Positions 11,729 to 23,643 of a DNA stretch of 64,000 nt are shown here, piece after piece. The first letter of the stretch is position 1, and each line of letters starts with the position of its first letter. The notes below the pieces were generated by a model, which did no database searches, was not told where the DNA came from, and saw only the letters and a program-made list of their open reading frames with translations. This DNA comes from Kitagawia praeruptora (Eukaryota; Streptophyta; Magnoliopsida; Apiales; Apiaceae), in assembly GCA_037693485.1 (NCBI GenBank), contig CM075353.1:64884001-64948000 (forward strand). Direction: 5' to 3'. Made by a program: the position numbers and the translations under genes.

Positions 11729-14326
11729 ATGGCGTATCTAAATACCATCGGTTGCGGTGAAAGCCTATCTAGCTCTCGCCCTCCTCTATTTGATGGCACC
11801 AACTTTGCAACATGGAAAACGAGGTTTCGTATCTATGCTAGATCTCAAGGAGTCAAAGTTTGGATGGCCATAAAAGACGGAGTTGTTATTCCTACCGAAA
11901 CAGTTGACGGTGTCATTGTTGAAAAGATGGTTAGTGAATACACTCTCGCCGAGGAAAATATGATGAATATAGCTGCTAAAGAGAAAATGGTTCTCACAAG
12001 TGCACTTGCAGAAAAAGAATATAAAAGAGTAAACAATTGCAAGTCCGCACAAGAAATATGGAACAAATTAGTGGTTACCTACGAAGGAACCATTGATATA
12101 AAAGATTCTCGAATGGATACTTTAATCCACGAATACGAGAACTTTAAACTCCAAGAAGGAGAAAATATCATCGATATGGAAACAAGATTTACTCGCATAA
12201 TCGATGAATTATCTCAACTCGGAAAGAGTTATTCTCGAAATGAGAAGAACCAAAGAGTTCTTAAATCTTTACCTCCTAGTTGGAAGGTTAAAGTTACTAG
12301 AATAAAAGAAATGCATAATCTAAATGATTATGACATTGATAGTTTATTCGGAAATCTTCGTGCATACGAAGAAGACAATTTTCCGGATAAGGTCATTCCT
12401 AAAGTGGAAGACAAAAAGAAAAATATTGCTTTAAAAGCTATATTAATTGATGAAAATGAAAACGACGAGGAGTTGAACGAAGAACTCCAAGATCTCGATG
12501 AAAGCGAAATTGCTTTACTTACGAGACAACTTCGTCGTGTGCTACAAAGCAAAGCTCAAAGATACGGAAAAGGCTTCCTTAAATTGAATAATCAACAACG
12601 AGTTTTTAACTCTAAAGGAAGACCTAATTACTCTCAAAATTATAGTCCTAACTATAAGAGTAATTTTCCAACAACGAGCTATAATAAAGGCAAAGGCACT
12701 CAAAATACAAATGCCTATAATAATGTCAACAACAATAATAATCCTACTTACACTCCTCCAAAATATAAAGAACAAACTCCGGAGGAAACACAAGAAGTGT
12801 GTTTTGAGTGTAAGCAACCGGGTCACTTCAAAAGAGAATGCCCTAAGCTCTCTAAAGGAAGGATTCTCGTGGCGGAAAACGGTTGGGATTTAAGTGAAGG
12901 TGAAGAAGCTAGTGAAGAAGTTGTCAACTTGTGCTTAATGGCTATCGGGGATGAAGCTACTTCAACGGGAGCCTCCACTTCTCATCAAGAGGTAAGTTCT
13001 AATCTCAATTACATCTCAAATAAATTGCAATTAGATGAATCTAATTTGAATCTAGTTGATATGAGTAAGTATGATTTAATTGAGCTTGTAGTAGGTATAA
13101 ACAATAAATATAAGGATGTTGATAAGAGATTCCATCTACTATGGTCTGAGAAAATGAAACTTGAAGAATTATATCACAATCAAAGTAAAGAGTTCACTCG
13201 GATGATGGATATACAAACTCAAAATGAGAATGAAATAACATTTTTAAACGATCAAAATCATCTCTTGAAAGTTAAAGTAAACAACTTCAAAGACAACACT
13301 CTCAACCTTCAAGTAGAAAATATAGCTTTAGTACTTCAAGTAGAAGAGTTGGAAAATGAAAAGTTGCGAATCAACGACGACATGAACAAACTTCATGTTG
13401 ATTTATTGAACCTAAAGATTCTAAACGAATCTATAGTTCAAAATAGTGCAACATCTAAATCTCATGAAAACAATCTTGAAAAAGAGAATGAGCTATAAAA
13501 AATCTTTGAGTTAAAAGAAAAAGAATTACAACAAGAAACTCAAAGATTAAAAGAAGAAAATTTCAAACTCATATCTCAAGTTATGGATCAAGAAAGATTC
13601 TTTAACAACAAGATAAATGCCTTACAAGATGAAAAAGAAAATCTTGAAACGGTCGTTCAAAGATTTACTAAAGGCAATGAGATGTTAGATAAAATGGTAC
13701 ACTCAAGGATCTCCTATAACCGTGAAGGTATAGGATATGATAGAAACGCTCCTCCTAGAAAAGTTGTTCAACCAAGAGTGCAACCTATAATAGCTACTCC
13801 TAAACCACAAACTTTAAAATGTACTTATTGCAACAAAGATGGGCATTCGGTTCTCTATTGCAAATTCAAGAATGGTGAATTTAAGGGGAAGCATGTATGG
13901 ATTCGTAAAGGATCAAGACCATAAAAGAAGGTTGAAAAACAAGTACCATTTAACAAAGTTGCTTATAATGGTCAAAAACAACAAAGATCTCAACAACCTA
14001 TTATGTCTCAAAATAGAAACACTATGCACAATAACAATGCTAGTAGGTATGCATCTAGAAATCAACATGCTCCCATTCGTAATTTCTATCCTCAAAATGC
14101 TCCCTTCTTTGCAAATGCTAGAAATAATATGCATCGTGTTAATTCTAGATTTTATGATAATGCTAAATATCCACAACATCATGTTAGACATCATGTACCT
14201 AGAAATATCTATATGCCTAACAATGATTATTTTATGCCTAGATTTTATCATGCAAATTCGAATATTATTTATGATGGACTAACCCCAGGACCCTCAAGAC
14301 AAAAGGGTACCTATAAATTTAATTAA
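11729..14326 (+). pseudogene. gag: Element A gag (nucleocapsid), interrupted
   Basis: Gag packages the element RNA into cytoplasmic virus-like particles. The first segment (11729-13498, 589 aa) has the plant Copia gag head (PLFDGTNFATWKTRF) and a UBN2-type region. A CCHC zinc knuckle CFECKQPGHFKREC follows at about residues 358-371, then a long coiled coil. A stop at 13496-13498 interrupts it. The same frame continues at 13499-13924 with a second knuckle CTYCNKDGHSVLYC, stops at 13922-13924, and continues again to 14324-14326 as an Asn/His-rich tail. The stops are in frame, so these are point mutations rather than separate genes. Two coiled-coil/knuckle blocks and large size fit Sirevirus gag. 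A functional Gag from this copy is unlikely unless stops are suppressed. Confidence 0.85.
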
Positions 14327-14362
14327 TCTATTTTGTAGGTTTGTCTTGCCGCTAAGCAAGAC

Positions 14363-17300
14363 ATGTGGTACCTTGATAGTGGTTGTTCGAGACACATGAC
14401 CGGTAATGAGTCACTATTGAACAACATCAAAAAGGTCACTGCGGGAAGTGTCACATTTGGAGATAGTAGTAAAGGCATCATTGTCAGCATCGGAGACATC
14501 GGGAATATTCGCTTCAAGATTTCAAATGTACAACTAGTCACGGGACTAAAGTATAATCTTCTCTCGATAAGTCAACTTTGCGACAATGATTATAAGGTAA
14601 TTTTCCATACTACTCATTGTTGTATTTTGGATAAAGATTGGAAATTAATTCTCACTTGCCCTCGAAACAAAAATGTCTACACATGTGACATGAGCAAGAA
14701 TGAGAATATATGCCTAATCACAACAAACGATGACCCTTGGCTATGGCATCGAAGATTAGGACATGCCAACATGAAGTTGATTAAAAATATATCAACTAAA
14801 GAGCATGTACGAGGTATACCAAAATTGAATTATCAAAAAGATCATACTTGTGAAGCTTGCGAAATTGGAAAACAAATTCGAGCATCTCACAAAGCTAAAT
14901 TCATGGTATCAACCTCTAGACCTCTCGAGCTTTTACACATGGATCTTATTGGTCCGGTTCCAATACAAAGTCTCGGAGGTTGTTCATACACGTTAGTAAT
15001 CGTTGATGATTTTTCACGATTCACGTGGACAAAGTTTCTCAAATCAAAAAGTGATGCTTTTTGAATCTTTCTCCTCTCTATGTAAAAAGATTCAAAATCA
15101 ACAAAATAGTACCATCGTCTATATACGGACGGATCATGGTAAAGAATTTGAGAATTCTAGTTTTACGAACTTTTGTGATAAAAATGGAATCACACATAAT
15201 TTTTCCGCACCATACACTCCACAATCAAATGGAGTTGTAGAAAGGAAAAATAGAACATTACAAGAAATGGCAAGCACTATGCTTAATGAATATCGTCGAC
15301 CTAAATATTTTTGGGCCGAAGCCATGTCAACTTCTTGCCATATTCTTAATCGGGTTTTGTTACGACCAATATCTCAAAAGACTCCTTACGAGCTTTATTT
15401 TGGCAAAACACCGAAGCTAAGTTACTTTCGAGTATTTGGTTGCAAATGCTTCATATTAAACTCGAAAGACTACATTACCAAATTTGATCCTAAATCAAAT
15501 GAAGGTATATTTCTTGGATACTCTACGAATAGCAAAGCCTATCGAGTATTCAATCTTAAAACACTTGTGGTGGAAGAATCTATGAATGTTGCATTTGATG
15601 ATAGAAAGCCACCATCTAAGTACAAAGATCTTGTTGAAAACGATAAAGTTGAACAAGACGATATAGAAAATATTATTCGACAATTCGAAAATATGGATCT
15701 TGGAACTCCCATCCCAAGAAATCCATTAGAATTAGCCGAAACGGAAGTAGAACTTCCAAAAGAAATTCCTATTATTAAAAGTCATCCACTAGATAATGTT
15801 CTTGGAGACTTAAATAAAGGAGTTCAAACGCGGTCATAAGTACAAAATGTTGTGAATCATCTTAGTTTTCTATCTCAAATAGAACCTAAGACCGCTAAAG
15901 AAGCTTTGCTAGACGAAGATTGGATCTCGGCAATGCAAGATGAATTACTACAATTCACTCGTAGCAAAGTTTGGGAACTTGTTCCAAAACCCAAAGATAC
16001 TTCCATAATTGGAACCAAATGGGTATTTAGAAACAAGTTAGATGAAAACGGAACCGTTGTTAGAAATAAAGCGAGATTAGTCGCTCAAGGCTATACCCAA
16101 ATGGAAGGGATAGACTTTGATGAAACTTATGCACCCGTAGCACGAATTGAATCAATTCGAATGCTATTAGCATACATGTGTCATAAAGATTTCAAAGTAT
16201 ACCAAATGGATGTCAAATCGGCTTTCTTAAACGGGATATTATAAGAAGAAGTTTATGTTAAACAACCTCCTGGTTTTGAAGATGCCACACATCCGGAGTA
16301 TGTATACAAACTATACAAAGCTCTATACGGCTTGAAACAAGCTCCAAGAGCTTGGTATGAAAGGTTGAGCAAGTTCCTATTAGAAAATAACTTTAAAATG
16401 GGAACGGCCGATAAAACCTTATTTACAAGACAAGAGAAAGATGATATCTTGCTTGTACAAATATACATAGATGACATCATCTTTTGTTCAACCAATGATG
16501 CACTATGTAAAGAATTCTCTCAAAATATGAGCAAAGAATTCGAAATGAGTATGATGGGTGAATTAAATTTCTTTTTAGGATTGCAAATAAAGCAATCGGA
16601 TGAAGGCATACATATTTCACAATCGAAATATTGTAAAGAAATGCTAAAGAAATTTGAAATGGAAAATTCAAAACCCATATCTACTCCTATGTCGACTTCT
16701 GATAAATTAACAGAAGATCCCAACGGAATACCCGTTGACACTAAGAAATATCGAGGCATGATTGGTAGCTTGCTATATATTACCGCAAGTCATCCCGATA
16801 TTCAATATAGTGTTGGAAAGTGTGCTAGATTCCAAGTAGCACCAAAAGAATCTCACTTATCCGCGGTAAAACGGATATTGCGATATTTAAAAGGAACCAC
16901 TGACGTAGGTCTTTGGTATCCAAAAGGAGTACCATTCGACTTAGTATGTTTTTCTGATTCGGACTATGCCGGGCATTTAGTCGACAGAAAAAGTACAAGT
17001 GGTACATGTCAGTTTCTGGGAGGATGCCTAGTATCTTGGTTTTCCAAGAAACAAAATTCGGTATCTATCTCCACTACGGAAGCGGAGTATATAGCGGCCG
17101 CAAAATGTTGTGCTCAAATATTATGGATGAAGCAAACATTAGCCGACTATAATACTAAATTTGATGTAATCTCAATCTTATGCGATAACACGAGTGCTAT
17201 TGATCTTAGCAAAAATCCCTTGTTACATTCAAGATCTAAGCATATAGATGTGAGACATCATTTCTTACGTGATCATGTCAATAAAGGCGATATAAAATTG

Positions 17301-17411
17301 ACTCATATAGAAATTGAGTACAATCTCGCAGACATATTCACTAAACCATTGAATTCCGAACGATTCACTAAACTCCGTTTGGATTTAGGAATGTTGGAAA
17401 TTCCAAAATAA
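14363..17411 (+). pseudogene. pol: Element A pol: protease, integrase, RT, RNase H; interrupted
   Basis: The aspartic protease is marked by [13 protein letters not shown] near 14367. GAG-pre-integrase and the integrase zinc site (H, H, CEAC) follow. The catalytic D, D, E residues are seen in LLHMDLIGP, RTDHGKEF and [13 protein letters not shown] begins near 15900 ([20 protein letters not shown]) and has the active site YIDD. RNase H/Copia end motifs include DSDYAG, TEAEYIAA and DIFTKPL. Breaks: a frameshift in the T-run 15058-15062 inside integrase, and in-frame TAA at 15837-15839 and 16242-16244. The last segment, 16332-17411, is open. The frame and order match Copia pol. This copy cannot make a full polyprotein as it stands. 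Confidence 0.9.
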
Positions 17412-17800
17412 TGGTTTATATTGATATATCAATATTATCAATATTTATATATTCTTGTGAGAAAATTTATCATTATTTATAGTCATCTCACGAATTATAC
17501 ATCCTTCGGGATAATTGTTTCTCTAAAACTCAGATTCATCGATAATGATAACATATGAAACTTTATCGATTGGGTTTTATCGAGAACTATTCGAGTAAAT
17601 ATTTATCGGAATTAATTTCGGAAATATTTTTGAGATACTAAATAAATGATATTTATCTAAATACAAAGAATCAACACATTAGTATAATTTCTGATATATA
17701 TTCGTAATAAATTATTATATATCGATACACACATATATATATATAATCATTATTTTCCAAAAATATTTTCGAATATATATATATATTATTTTCAGAATTA
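17412..17800 (+). other. AT-rich spacer after pol, element A
   Basis: No ORF. Rich in TATATAT and TTATCGA words. It separates pol from the promoter-like block. Confidence 0.5.
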
Positions 17801-18340
17801 TTTTGACCCAGTCCATTCAAATGCAGTCCAAGCCCAACTCAGCTCAACCCGGCCCAAATTCACTAAAACCCTACAATCTGAACCGTTTATTCTAAAGATG
17901 GGTTAATCCTAGCCTTTCATGTGTAAAATATATATACTCTTTATACACACAATTCATTTGTGCAAGTATACTGTTCAAAGCCGCAGCTCTCTCTCTAATC
18001 TCTCTCGAACCCTAATCTCTCTCTCGCCGCGTTCTCAAATCTCTCGATCTAAACCCTAATTTTCTTCTAAATTAGAGTATCTAAACACTAAATCGAGTCT
18101 ATCTATCATTATTTATATCGATTAATCCAAGAATCGATATGAATCGCAGCTGAGTTAGGTTAGAAAAACATGGTTTTGATAATCAGTCGTTATCGTCTCA
18201 ATCGATCTCGATTCATGATTCAAAACCAACAAATATACACATATACACACTATATACACACACTAGAGCACATTTTCTTCATTTTATTTTCGATTTATTC
18301 AAAACCCTAATTCGTACTTTGAGGGTTTGTGCAGGAATGA
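17800..18340 (+). promoter_or_regulatory. Internal promoter-like block with pyrimidine-rich leader
   Basis: Site II-like GGCCCAA (about 17850) and ACCCTA words are followed by a TATA-like ATATATACTC near 17930, then a leader of CTCTCT and AACCCTAAT repeats (17985-18070) ending in GGGTTTGTGCAG at about 18335. This combination is typical of plant housekeeping-gene promoters and 5' leaders. It lies upstream of the extra ORF and could drive its own transcript. Whether it came from a host gene or arose in the element is not known. Confidence 0.4.
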
Positions 18341-18477
18341 TGAAGGTAACACGATTTAGTGGCTTTACTATGATGAGAAGCCCCAAATCGAGCTTCGTAA
18401 GTGCTTAAATCGATGAAATCGCCCGCGACTCAGTGAGCCAACTCAGAACTCGTGCGAGTTCATAGTATTAAGGATCG

Positions 18478-20290
18478 GTAAGTTCTCGAGAAGACTACGA
18501 GGCCTCGAGCATAGGTATAATCTTGATTAAACTCAGCAATTCGTGTCTTCTCTGTGAAGTTTAGCTGATTGCATGTTCTAATTTACTTGAACTTTAGAAG
18601 TTATTGATGTAGCGTCTTTACTTAAGCTCGTATTTGAATCTCTCTGTGATGTGTTGAACTATGTGAGGTTTGTTAAGGCTACTTAAAGTATTCGAGGTAT
18701 TGATATAATATTTGGGTGACTAAAAAAAGTTCGGATATAAAAACAAGTTTGATTTATCTGTCTCTGACTTGGTAACACAAGTTACATTTTTTTTCATCTG
18801 ATGGACTTATGTGAGTGGACTGAGATATTTTATAAAATGGCATCTATTGTCATTAATGTGAGAATATGAACAGTGTCAAAACTGGTGTGACTTGGTCAAT
18901 TGTTTGCTTCTGTACTGTGTTCTAATCTAGCTGTCTTTGATAAGAAATTATGATGTAAGTGGTGGATTAGTCAACTCAATTTATTTGAAATATCTTGTAT
19001 ACAGAAGTTCACAAGGATTTTGTTTATTGGATAGTCAAGTATGGTTGTGATATTATCTATAACTGCTATGTCTGAACTCCTTGTCTAATCTGTGCAATCT
19101 GACTTGGATATAATCTCTGGGAACTATATAATTGTTAACCCTTGTTGACACAGTGAGAGGTTGAGAAATGGAGATGGTTCATCTTAGTTACTTATTTGAT
19201 GTGATTGAAATTCTCATATTATTATTTGTTGATGAACTTGAATTCTGTATCTTTATGTGATATCAATTTGATGCTTGACTGTTTAATGCAAATCGTGTGT
19301 GCTGGTTAGATTTTGTTAATTATGGTTTGATAGCTGGTAACTCAATACATGCATACACACTCACACACCTGCCCTCACTCAAAGACCTGGCTGGGACTCC
19401 CTTAGAGAGGTCCAGTATCTGGACACTGGGGTGCAACGGCCACTCAGAATAAATAGAAAGCATACATTGCATTCTTTTTAATTGTTTAATCTTTTGGTGT
19501 GTTCTGTGAATTGATATATGTGACCTGTCTTGTAATACATGTATGGTTACATTGTCTGACTTGGTCTATGTGTGATATATAGTCCTTAAATGCAAGAGAG
19601 TCTGTTTGTCTGGTGTGCAGAGTCTCTTTCAATCAATCATTAGTCATATATTGCCTAGAGTGATAAATATACTCATACACTTATAAAAGTAGTAACTTGG
19701 CATTTAATGAAAGTGACATCAGCTGGATTTTTAAGAGATATAAACTTTGTCTTAAGGAGATAGCTTTTTAGTAGAGTCAGCCATGTGTCCCCTTCTATGC
19801 AGCCTTTGAAAAGTCAAACTTGTCTTGCTCCCTCATTTACTTCATTCTGTGAGTATATTATAGTTGCATTGATATACATGCCTGACAAACTCTTACACAT
19901 ACTTCTATCTACTCTTTTTCAAAAGTATCTCATTTAATTGAACCACTATTCTATGTACTATATTGTCTCATAACTTGTATACTATTACACTTAATCTATC
20001 TCACATGCATGCTCTCATCCGGATCTGGACTTAAAATTTCATGCATTGAGCCACACAATGGATGTCCTTTGTACTACAACTATTCTGTCATTTGCATACA
20101 AACCTATATACTCATATCTATCCATGCAAGCTGTGAAATTCATTAAATGAAAACACTATAGAGTTTTCAAATTGCATCAGTTCTAGTAGGATTTCATGAA
20201 AACCTGTGCATGTTTGAATTAATCTTTATATGTGCTATCTGCCTATATATATATATATATTCATGTATTCATGCATTCACAAGCACACTC
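18478..20290 (+). other. Possible leader intron before the extra ORF
   Basis: A strong donor-like GTAAGT at 18478-18483 is followed by about 1.8 kb of T-rich, ORF-poor sequence like plant introns. Acceptor-like CACCAG lies at about 20290, some 20 bp before the ATG at 20310. Splicing is inferred. No transcript evidence is available here. Confidence 0.3.
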
Positions 20291-20309
20291 ACCAGCATTA
20301 TCATCATTC

Positions 20310-21762
20310 TATGGAATTTACACCATTACACCCAAACCCTAAAGCCAAAAATCTTACTCTTCTTCCTTTGTTTCCAACCATGAGTAGGAAAAATTTCAAC
20401 CATTCTCTTTATGCTCCCTTCACATCTTATTGTCACCCTGATAATTCCAAAGAACATTATCACAAGAAAATCAAACATGAGCCTTCAAACCTCAATGAAT
20501 ATGCTTATTTTTCTCAAGCAAATAAGCTGCCAGCCTTCAAAAATCCTAACCCTAACAATGCTTTTCAAACCATGCCAATTTCTGAAAAGTCTGTCAACTC
20601 ACACAAAGCAAGAACCAACATCAATCCTCCAAGCCCTACCATAGTAAGACTTGCAAACACTGGTAAACTCAATCGAATGCTCAAAAACAATCATCCAGGA
20701 ATGATGATCTTTGTCCCACCAAATGGTGATATTCACAGCATGTTTACATCTGTTAAATGGGAAAATTTTGTGTTCTATAGGGGTCCAAACTTCTATACTC
20801 ATTTGATTGCTGAATTTTATGGTAACTTGGAAGTGCAACAAAGAGTTGATGGGGTCTTCTACTTGAGTTCTTTTGTGAATGGTAAAAACATCTATGTTGA
20901 TCATAAAATGCTTAGCAAGTCTCTTAGGTTAGGAAATCATCATTCTGACCTTCCTTGTGTCAACATATTTGAAAAATTTGTGTTTGATCAAAGTGAATTT
21001 GAATTATTTCTTGGACTATTTTGTGAAGAGGATGTACCTGATGGTCTTTGTGCTAGAGAATTTGCTGTCCATTTTAGACACTTTTTGCCTAGGTTTCAAC
21101 AACTTGCCATAATTCTTAGGGAAAATGTCTTGCCAAAACCCATACATGATAACTTCTTTGATTTTGTTGATCTAAAAGTCATGTTTAAGATAGTGTCCAA
21201 TACCATAGATTTCAATGTTAGTTATATGTTTGTGCTCAACATGATAAATGCTTACAACACTGATTACATGCCTTATGGTTTACTCTTAACTTCTATATTT
21301 GAGACTCATTATGTGCACATGTCTAGGATGCATCTAAACAAGATGGAATTTTGTGCCACTGATAGTCTAACCCAACCCAAAATTTCTTTGAAAAACTGTT
21401 AAACCAGTCACCCTAATAAAGTTGTCATACCCTCCCTTGCTCCTAAAACTGATATTTATGCTATCCTTAGGGAAGAGGTCAATAAGCTAAGTCTAGAAAT
21501 TGATGTCCTTAAAGAGTCAAACTTTGAGCTTAACATTATGGTTGAGAACCTAGAAGGAAGAGTTAATAAAGGTAAGGGTAAGATGGTTGAAAATGTGGTT
21601 GTTGTTGAATCTGCTAGAGAAACTGAGACTAAATTGGTTGAAGAACTGTGTGCTGTTGGTAATGATGATGATATGGAAAATGTGTATGCTGCCTTACCTG
21701 ATCTAGGTGAGGATCTTGGTGTTGTTTCTGCTGAACCTGTTCTGGTTAAACCTGCTAGTTGA
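20310..21762 (+). pseudogene. Element A envelope-position ORF (plant transposon-protein type)
   Basis: This ORF lies between pol and the 3' LTR, where Sireviruses carry an extra gene often called envelope-like. I start it at ATG 20310 (MEFTPLHPNPKAKN). An upstream ATG at 20230 is in frame but lies in low-complexity TA sequence. Residues from about 110 to 330 form a globular region (MMIFVPPNGDIHSMF ... AREFAVHFRHFLPRF ... MINAYNTDYMPYG) resembling the 'putative plant transposon protein' domain. TAA at 21400-21402 interrupts it. The frame continues with a coiled coil (REEVNKLSLEIDVLKES) and an acidic tail to 21762. No convincing signal peptide or transmembrane segment is visible, so a real envelope role is doubtful. 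Confidence 0.6.
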
Positions 21763-22950
21763 TTACCTGTGCTGTGATACTATATGTTGTCTTCTGATAT
21801 TATCTGATGTATCAGTCTGCTATGTATCTGATATGTTGTTGTTGCTTCACTCAAAGGGGTTGTCTTTGAGTTAAAATAATACTTTTGCAGTTAGTTCTTT
21901 ATAATCATTGAACCACACTGATTAGTTAGGAACTTTTTGAATGTATATACAACTGCATTGACTAAAACTGCTCTCTGTGCTTATCTGATATCGTTCTTTG
22001 TTGCTTCGAATTATGCATGATCTAGTACTATGAACTGTTATGCAAATCTTAACTATGACACTCTCAGATACTTGGAATACATTTAGTAATCATTTATATC
22101 TGAGTAAGCTATCTAGAGATTGTTTACCTGTGATAAATCTTGAAATCTAGTAGATAAGATGAATATTTATTTTATCCATGAGAAGTTTGATATGGGATGT
22201 ATATATTCATGAACATGGAGATTGCAGTAGTTACAAATGAGCATCACCAATTGACAGCTATGCATGTCCGTTTTGTCTAAAATATTTATCGTATCAACAT
22301 GCATGAAAAGTTGTTATATGAAAAATCTAACACTACAAAAGGTCATACTTAATCTAACATTTTAGAGTACATGCTCACGATTTCCCATCTGTATTAGCTA
22401 TGTTATCTGTTAAGAGAATATTGATCATATACGTTGCAAGATCGAATGGTTCTCTTACTATAAACTTTAGCATGGTTGTATTGTACATTTGCAGATTATG
22501 ATTAAACGGACTGACCACTATAAGCTCACAGCAGTCTTATATGGAAATACAGTTCAAAGAAGAATACAATATATGTAGTCAGTATGATTGTTTAGATTAC
22601 ATTGTAAAGATAAATACATACAGTTGTAAATCTGAATGATTTCTGATATTGATTTTATTGATTATATACTGAACATTTATCAAGATGTTGTACTAAACGT
22701 TCATAAAAAACGTTATAGACTGAATATCACTGAATTTAAATATTCATGTATGAATCAAGATTGCCAAAGAACGAGCAACTTAGATCAACATAAGAATGAT
22801 TCCAAAAAGAATCATATAAATATTTCTGAGTAACTTCCCAAAAGAAAAATATTTTTACGATTTATTTTCGAATAAAAAGAATTTTCGAAAATAAACAAAC
22901 GTTTCTGATAAAAAGAAACGAAGAAATAGAAAAGAAAGGGAAAGAACAAA
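21763..22950 (+). other. Non-coding 3' region of element A
   Basis: About 1.2 kb without a supportable ORF between the extra ORF and the polypurine array. Nothing specific recognised. Confidence 0.5.
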
Positions 22951-22954
22951 TCCC

Positions 22955-23643
22955 AAGGGGAAGCACTATTTTAAAACACTTCGGTAATACACCGAATGTA
23001 AAAGAAAATGAGAAAATTTTTGTAATACTTCAAAATTACAAAAATAGAACATCTGCTACAAAAAGGGGAAGAGATAAGGAAGATGCAAATGAATTTGATT
23101 CCAAACGAATCATATTTCAAGGGGAAGTAACAAGGGGAAAGAAAATTAATTTGGTAAGTACACCAAGTTATAAAAGGGGAAGAGATAAGGAAGATAGAAA
23201 TTATTTTGGTTCGAAAATGAATCATAGTTTTAGGGGAAGCACAAATTTTTGATAAACACATCAAAATTAACAAAAGCTTATATTAAAGGAGAAATAAGGG
23301 GAAAGTCTTTCGGTATTACACCAATTCAATTGGTCTTAACCGAAATATTCAAAAAGGGGTAGAAGAAATCCGAAAGTTTTTTTTACCAAACAAAAAGGGG
23401 AAGAGAAAATTAGACCCCCTAATTTAAAATTTTCAAATTTTCTTATATGAATTATGCCTAACAATATTTATTCGTCTCATAAGTTGTTTTGCAGGAATCA
23501 ATTAGTGGAGAATAAGAGTTATCGCGTGCTTCGAATCGAATCTAAAATATTTTTTAAAACTCATGCATACACCAAGGGGAAGCACACACGGGTAAATTTT
23601 AAAATTTTATGTTTTGTTTGGCAAATACCAAAAAGGGGAAGAT
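22955..23643 (+). repeat. Polypurine-tract array of element A
   Basis: About eleven copies of AAGGGGAAG or close variants (near 22955, 23062, 23119, 23132, 23173, 23232, 23297, 23353, 23395, 23575 and 23631) are embedded in partly repeated ~110-bp units with GATAAGGAAGAT and GGTAAGTACACC-like words. The last copy (AAAAAGGGGAAGAT) abuts the 3' LTR and is the likely primer for plus-strand DNA synthesis. Repeated PPTs are known in Sireviruses. Confidence 0.75.

Noticed and set aside
14003..14326. Separate small gene between gag and protease of element A
   Set aside because: It is in the gag frame and follows an in-frame stop, so it is the gag tail.
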